Of a stretch of DNA of 64,000 nt, positions 61,186-64,000 are shown piece after piece. Source of the stretch: Halalkalibacter krulwichiae (GTDB taxonomy: Bacteria > Bacillota > Bacilli > Bacillales > Bacillaceae_D). Location: assembly GCF_002109385.1 (NCBI RefSeq), contig NZ_CP020814.1, positions 436,001 through 500,000 on the forward strand, in the 5' to 3' direction. How positions within the stretch are numbered: the first letter of the stretch is position 1; each line of letters starts with the position of its first letter. The notes beneath the pieces were generated by a model that had not been told where the DNA came from, made no database searches, and was given only the letters and a program-made list of their open reading frames with translations. Position numbers and translations under genes: made by a program.

Positions 61186-62559
61186 ATGGCAATCTATAAA
61201 CGTAAAGACGGTGAAGAACAGCCTTATTGGAAGTTAGGGCCTTTTCAAATAAGGCTCCCTTTTGTCCACTTTCGGTTAGAAACACCAGAATTAATTCAGG
61301 GGTTTGTATTGTTTTCAATTGGGTTAGCTGTTATTCCATTATTGCAAAACTATGTAGGATTCTCCTATGAAGCAGCTTTAGCAGTCGCAATCATATACCT
61401 TATTACAATGCTGATGGGGCCGGTGATGGGTGTACCTTTAGTGCCTGGCTTTATTACCGCAGCAATTCCTTTGGTAATTATCTTTCTAGGTAACTTTGAA
61501 CCGGGTCCTGAAGCAATAAAAGCACTCGTTGCGTTACAATTATCGGTTGCATTTATCTTCTTGATTTTAGGAATTACAGGCTTAGGGAGAATTATTGTTA
61601 CCAAGTTACCAAACTCTTTAAAGGCAGGTATATTAATTGGAGCGGGGATTGCAGCAATTCATGGTGAGATTGTAGAAGGTGGACGGTTAGCTAATACACC
61701 AATTTCGTTAATTGTTGGTACGTTAGTCTGTTTTTATGTCATGTTCTCTAAATCCTTTCAGAACTTATATAAGAAAAACAAGATTGCAAGGATCATTGGA
61801 AATTTTGGAATTATGCCGGCCATTATTGTCGCAATCGTGATCGGTTGGACGACACGAGAATACCCTGCACCAACGGTTGAATGGGGATTTGTCGTTCCTA
61901 ATCTTGCAGAGTTATGGAGCTTTACTCCTTTTGTAGTTGGTTTTCCGAGTTTAAGCATTGTCTTAATGGCAATCCCTACGGCGTTATTAGCTTATATTAT
62001 TGCGTACGGTGACATTGTAGTTGGCTCTTCTTTATTTAAAAAGGCCAGTGAATATAGGAAAGATGAGAAGGTCGATTTAAGTTTGTCAAATATGCATACG
62101 CTTACATTCATTCGTAACTTTATCCATGCCTTATTCGCGCCACATCCGGGTCTAGCAGGGCCGATTTTTACAGCGGGTACAGCTTCCGTAATGGAACGGT
62201 ATAAATATGGTCGAAACGCAATGGATTCAATTTATTCCGGTACAGCTTCGTTAATATTAGCTATGTTATTTGCTAATATTTTACTTCCTTTAGTTAGTCT
62301 ATTTCAACCGGTTCTTCCTATCGCTTTATCGCTAACATTACTTATTACGGGGTATTTATGTATCTCGATTGGTATTGAGCAGTTAAAGAATAATACAGAA
62401 CGTGGTGTCGCTGGAGTGATGGCGATTGTGCTCTTTGCGTACGGTGCGACATATGGGTTAGTTATCGGGATTATACTATATTGGATTATTCAGAAAACTC
62501 GTCTGTTTGGTAGAGAAGATGAAACTGCTGAAACGAAAGAGTTAGAGAAAATTAGTTAA
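61186..62559 (+). CDS. NCS2/uracil-xanthine-like permease
   Basis: 457 residues from the ATG at 61186 behind AAGGGGGAAG; an upstream in-frame start lacks a site. About 12-14 membrane segments; FVLFSIGLAVIPLLQNYVGF, MGVPLVPGFITAAIPLVIIF and ILIGAGIAAIHGE resemble the SLC23/NCS2 fold, and the middle carries PGLAGPIFTAGTASVMERY. Close to degradative CoA genes it may bring in the acid substrate rather than a nucleobase. Family placement is moderate. Confidence 0.65.
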   Translation: MAIYKRKDGEEQPYWKLGPFQIRLPFVHFRLETPELIQGFVLFSIGLAVIPLLQNYVGFSYEAALAVAIIYLITMLMGPVMGVPLVPGFITAAIPLVIIFLGNFEPGPEAIKALVALQLSVAFIFLILGITGLGRIIVTKLPNSLKAGILIGAGIAAIHGEIVEGGRLANTPISLIVGTLVCFYVMFSKSFQNLYKKNKIARIIGNFGIMPAIIVAIVIGWTTREYPAPTVEWGFVVPNLAELWSFTPFVVGFPSLSIVLMAIPTALLAYIIAYGDIVVGSSLFKKASEYRKDEKVDLSLSNMHTLTFIRNFIHALFAPHPGLAGPIFTAGTASVMERYKYGRNAMDSIYSGTASLILAMLFANILLPLVSLFQPVLPIALSLTLLITGYLCISIGIEQLKNNTERGVAGVMAIVLFAYGATYGLVIGIILYWIIQKTRLFGREDETAETKELEKIS

Positions 62560-62606
62560 TATTTATAATAGTTAGACTTTTAGGTCAGTAACATCATATA
62601 ATAGTG

Positions 62607-62642
62607 AAAAAATCAGCTTGAAATCCTTCAAGCTGATTTTTT
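62607..62642 (+). terminator. terminator of the CoA-degradation operon
   Basis: AAAAAATCAGCTTGAA / TTCAAGCTGATTTTTT, perfect 16-bp stem with a 4-base loop. Confidence 0.9.
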
Positions 62643-62688
62643 AGTATAAGGATTTTTGATGAGGAATACATACAAGGAGGGCTTTCTA

Positions 62689-64000
62689 GTGGGTCAGGAC
62701 ATGAAACAAGAGAAACTTAAACAAAAAATCAACAGTCATTTGCGAAATGTTACCCGTCAACTTATTAAGTTTGATACGTTACAAGAAACCCTAAATTATT
62801 TACTAGAATCATTTTATCAAGAATTCACGTGTGATTTAGTAGGGGTCATTTTAAAAGAAGGTGACCAATTATTTCCGAAAGTTTGGATTGGTGATGGGTT
62901 TACGATTGAGGAAACACTAAAGCTTAGCCTGAAGGATTGTTCTACGAATTTATTGGAAGATGCGTTTTGGTGGCCTAATGATCGACAAGAGAATTCTGAT
63001 TGCAGCTTTAAAAAGGCAATGGAAAAAGAAGAGCTCTCAACTTGGTTTACAGTTCCTCTTCATCATAAAAACAATCAGTTTGGATTTTGTATCATTGGGT
63101 TTAGAGATTTCGTTCCATTGGTTATAGAAGCTGAGAAGATCTTTGCTGAATTTGGTCATGATGTTGCGGTTGCGATGGATTTGGCAAAAGAAAAGGAGAG
63201 ACAGAAGAGGAAGATAAAAGGTTTAGAGTGGATGAGTGAAAATATTTTCCCGGGATCATCGATCGAGGAATTAATTGAGAAGATTGTCGAGCGCGCTGGA
63301 AAAGGAACGAAGGCTAAGGGAGCCAGTGTACACTTATTTGATGAAGTACATAATTGTTTTACTTTTCACCCGCCGGTGTATGGATCTTGTGCATTAGCGG
63401 AACGAATTTCAGTTCAAACGAATTTGCCAATTGATTACTATTTTCCATCCGTTGAAACATCAGGAAATTCAGAACTGACAATTCCATTAGTTGTTAATTT
63501 AAAAACAATTGGTATTCTTTATGTTTGTAAAGATCGTCATGAAGCTTTTTCAAATGATGATTTAGAGTTTTTAAATTTTGTATCCGCATTCATATCAATG
63601 CAAATAGAAAATGCTAGACTGTACAGAGCTGAATTAGATAGAAAACAGAGGTTAGAAAGGCTGATGGAACATCATCAAGAAATTTTACAAAAAACTGTTC
63701 AAGGTCAGAACCTCCATGAAATCACAAAAACGATTAGTTCAATGTTAGAAAGCTCTCTTATCCTATATGACCGTTTTCTGCATCCCCTATCGTCCTATTT
63801 TAAGGAAGACGAAGATCATCTTTACAACAAGACAGTCGAAATGGTTAGAAAACATAAACTAGACGTAACGAAGCTAAAAGCTTTTGAATATTGGTACGAT
63901 GAAGGTGAAGAGGACCAATGTGGTGTTTGGCCAATTGTTGGAGGAAGAGATATTCTTGGATATTTAGCGATCTGTTTACCGAAAAAAGAGGTTGATCGGG
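62689..64000 (+). CDS. GAF-domain regulator, probably PucR/CdaR type (3' end outside window)
   Basis: The GTG at 62689 follows AAGGAGGG and opens a frame that runs to the window edge (437 residues visible). Two GAF-like sensor units are apparent: residues about 20-165 (LVGVILKEGDQLFPKVWIGD, WFTVPLHHKNNQFGFCIIGF) and about 190-305 (ASVHLFDEVHNCFTFHPPVY, TIPLVVNLKTIGILYVCKDR), then a coiled linker and the start of a third sensor-like stretch (LLESSLILYDRFLHPLS is similar to PucR-type proteins). The C-terminal DNA-binding part is not visible. It likely regulates the preceding operon. Confidence 0.7.
   Translation, partial: MGQDMKQEKLKQKINSHLRNVTRQLIKFDTLQETLNYLLESFYQEFTCDLVGVILKEGDQLFPKVWIGDGFTIEETLKLSLKDCSTNLLEDAFWWPNDRQENSDCSFKKAMEKEELSTWFTVPLHHKNNQFGFCIIGFRDFVPLVIEAEKIFAEFGHDVAVAMDLAKEKERQKRKIKGLEWMSENIFPGSSIEELIEKIVERAGKGTKAKGASVHLFDEVHNCFTFHPPVYGSCALAERISVQTNLPIDYYFPSVETSGNSELTIPLVVNLKTIGILYVCKDRHEAFSNDDLEFLNFVSAFISMQIENARLYRAELDRKQRLERLMEHHQEILQKTVQGQNLHEITKTISSMLESSLILYDRFLHPLSSYFKEDEDHLYNKTVEMVRKHKLDVTKLKAFEYWYDEGEEDQCGVWPIVGGRDILGYLAICLPKKEVDR

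Overview
The window looks like the chromosome of a low-GC Gram-positive spore-former of the Bacillaceae. The support is AT-rich DNA, strong AAGGAGG-type ribosome binding sites, GTG and TTG starts, sigma-A, sigma-54, CcpA, BirA and PerR style sites, a BioW/BioI biotin pathway and a desaturase-DesK/DesR module. Genus and species cannot be fixed from this alone. I see no rRNA, tRNA or CRISPR array.

Layout. 1-820: tail of a conjugation-type ATPase and a small gene, probably the edge of a mobile element. 1.2-4.0 kb: TetR regulator, zinc alcohol dehydrogenase, lipoprotein. 4.1-8.7 kb: a sugar locus in which a LacI regulator controls a GH13 alpha-glucosidase and a PTS EIIBC through three operator copies and a cre site. 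8.9-14.2 kb: a proline catabolism locus (pruA, a 33-residue symporter accessory protein, putP, a sigma-54 activator and the tail of proline dehydrogenase). A deletion has fused the last two head to head, so proline dehydrogenase and the sensor part of the activator are lost here.

14.9-19.9 kb: a reactive-sulfur operon set (CstR-type repressor, four rhodanese proteins, DsrE-like protein, two TusA-type proteins, persulfide dioxygenase, TauE exporter). Five near-identical ATACC-N5/6-GGTAT operators stand before its units. 20.3-23.6 kb: Dus and an SLC13 permease. 24.1-27.6 kb: an unusual operon of a GalU-type nucleotidyltransferase, an atypical protein kinase, a GT4 glycosyltransferase and a HipA-like kinase. 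28-36 kb: ZIP transporter, KatG with a PerR-like box, a decayed monooxygenase, SelO, and a GlnRS, which is unusual in bacilli. 36-41.2 kb: bioWAFDI under a textbook BirA operator, without bioB.

41.2-45.2 kb: gene remnants, a small orphan gene and a desaturase with its two-component system. 45.3-56 kb: a catabolic island for an unidentified hydroxy or sugar acid. It holds a TPP enzyme, LysR regulator, enolase-superfamily dehydratase, a complete tripartite tricarboxylate transporter, a CitA/CitB-type sensor pair and a lactate/malate dehydrogenase. 56-64 kb: a CoA-thioester degradation operon (3-hydroxyacyl-CoA dehydrogenase, enoyl-CoA hydratase, thiolase, acyl-CoA ligase, cupin, NCS2-type permease) followed by a GAF-domain regulator that runs off the window.

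A general caution: five reading-frame breaks (PTS, HipA-like kinase, enoyl-CoA hydratase twice, thiolase) are each repaired by adding one G to a run of four or five G. This pattern suggests sequencing undercalls rather than real gene loss.
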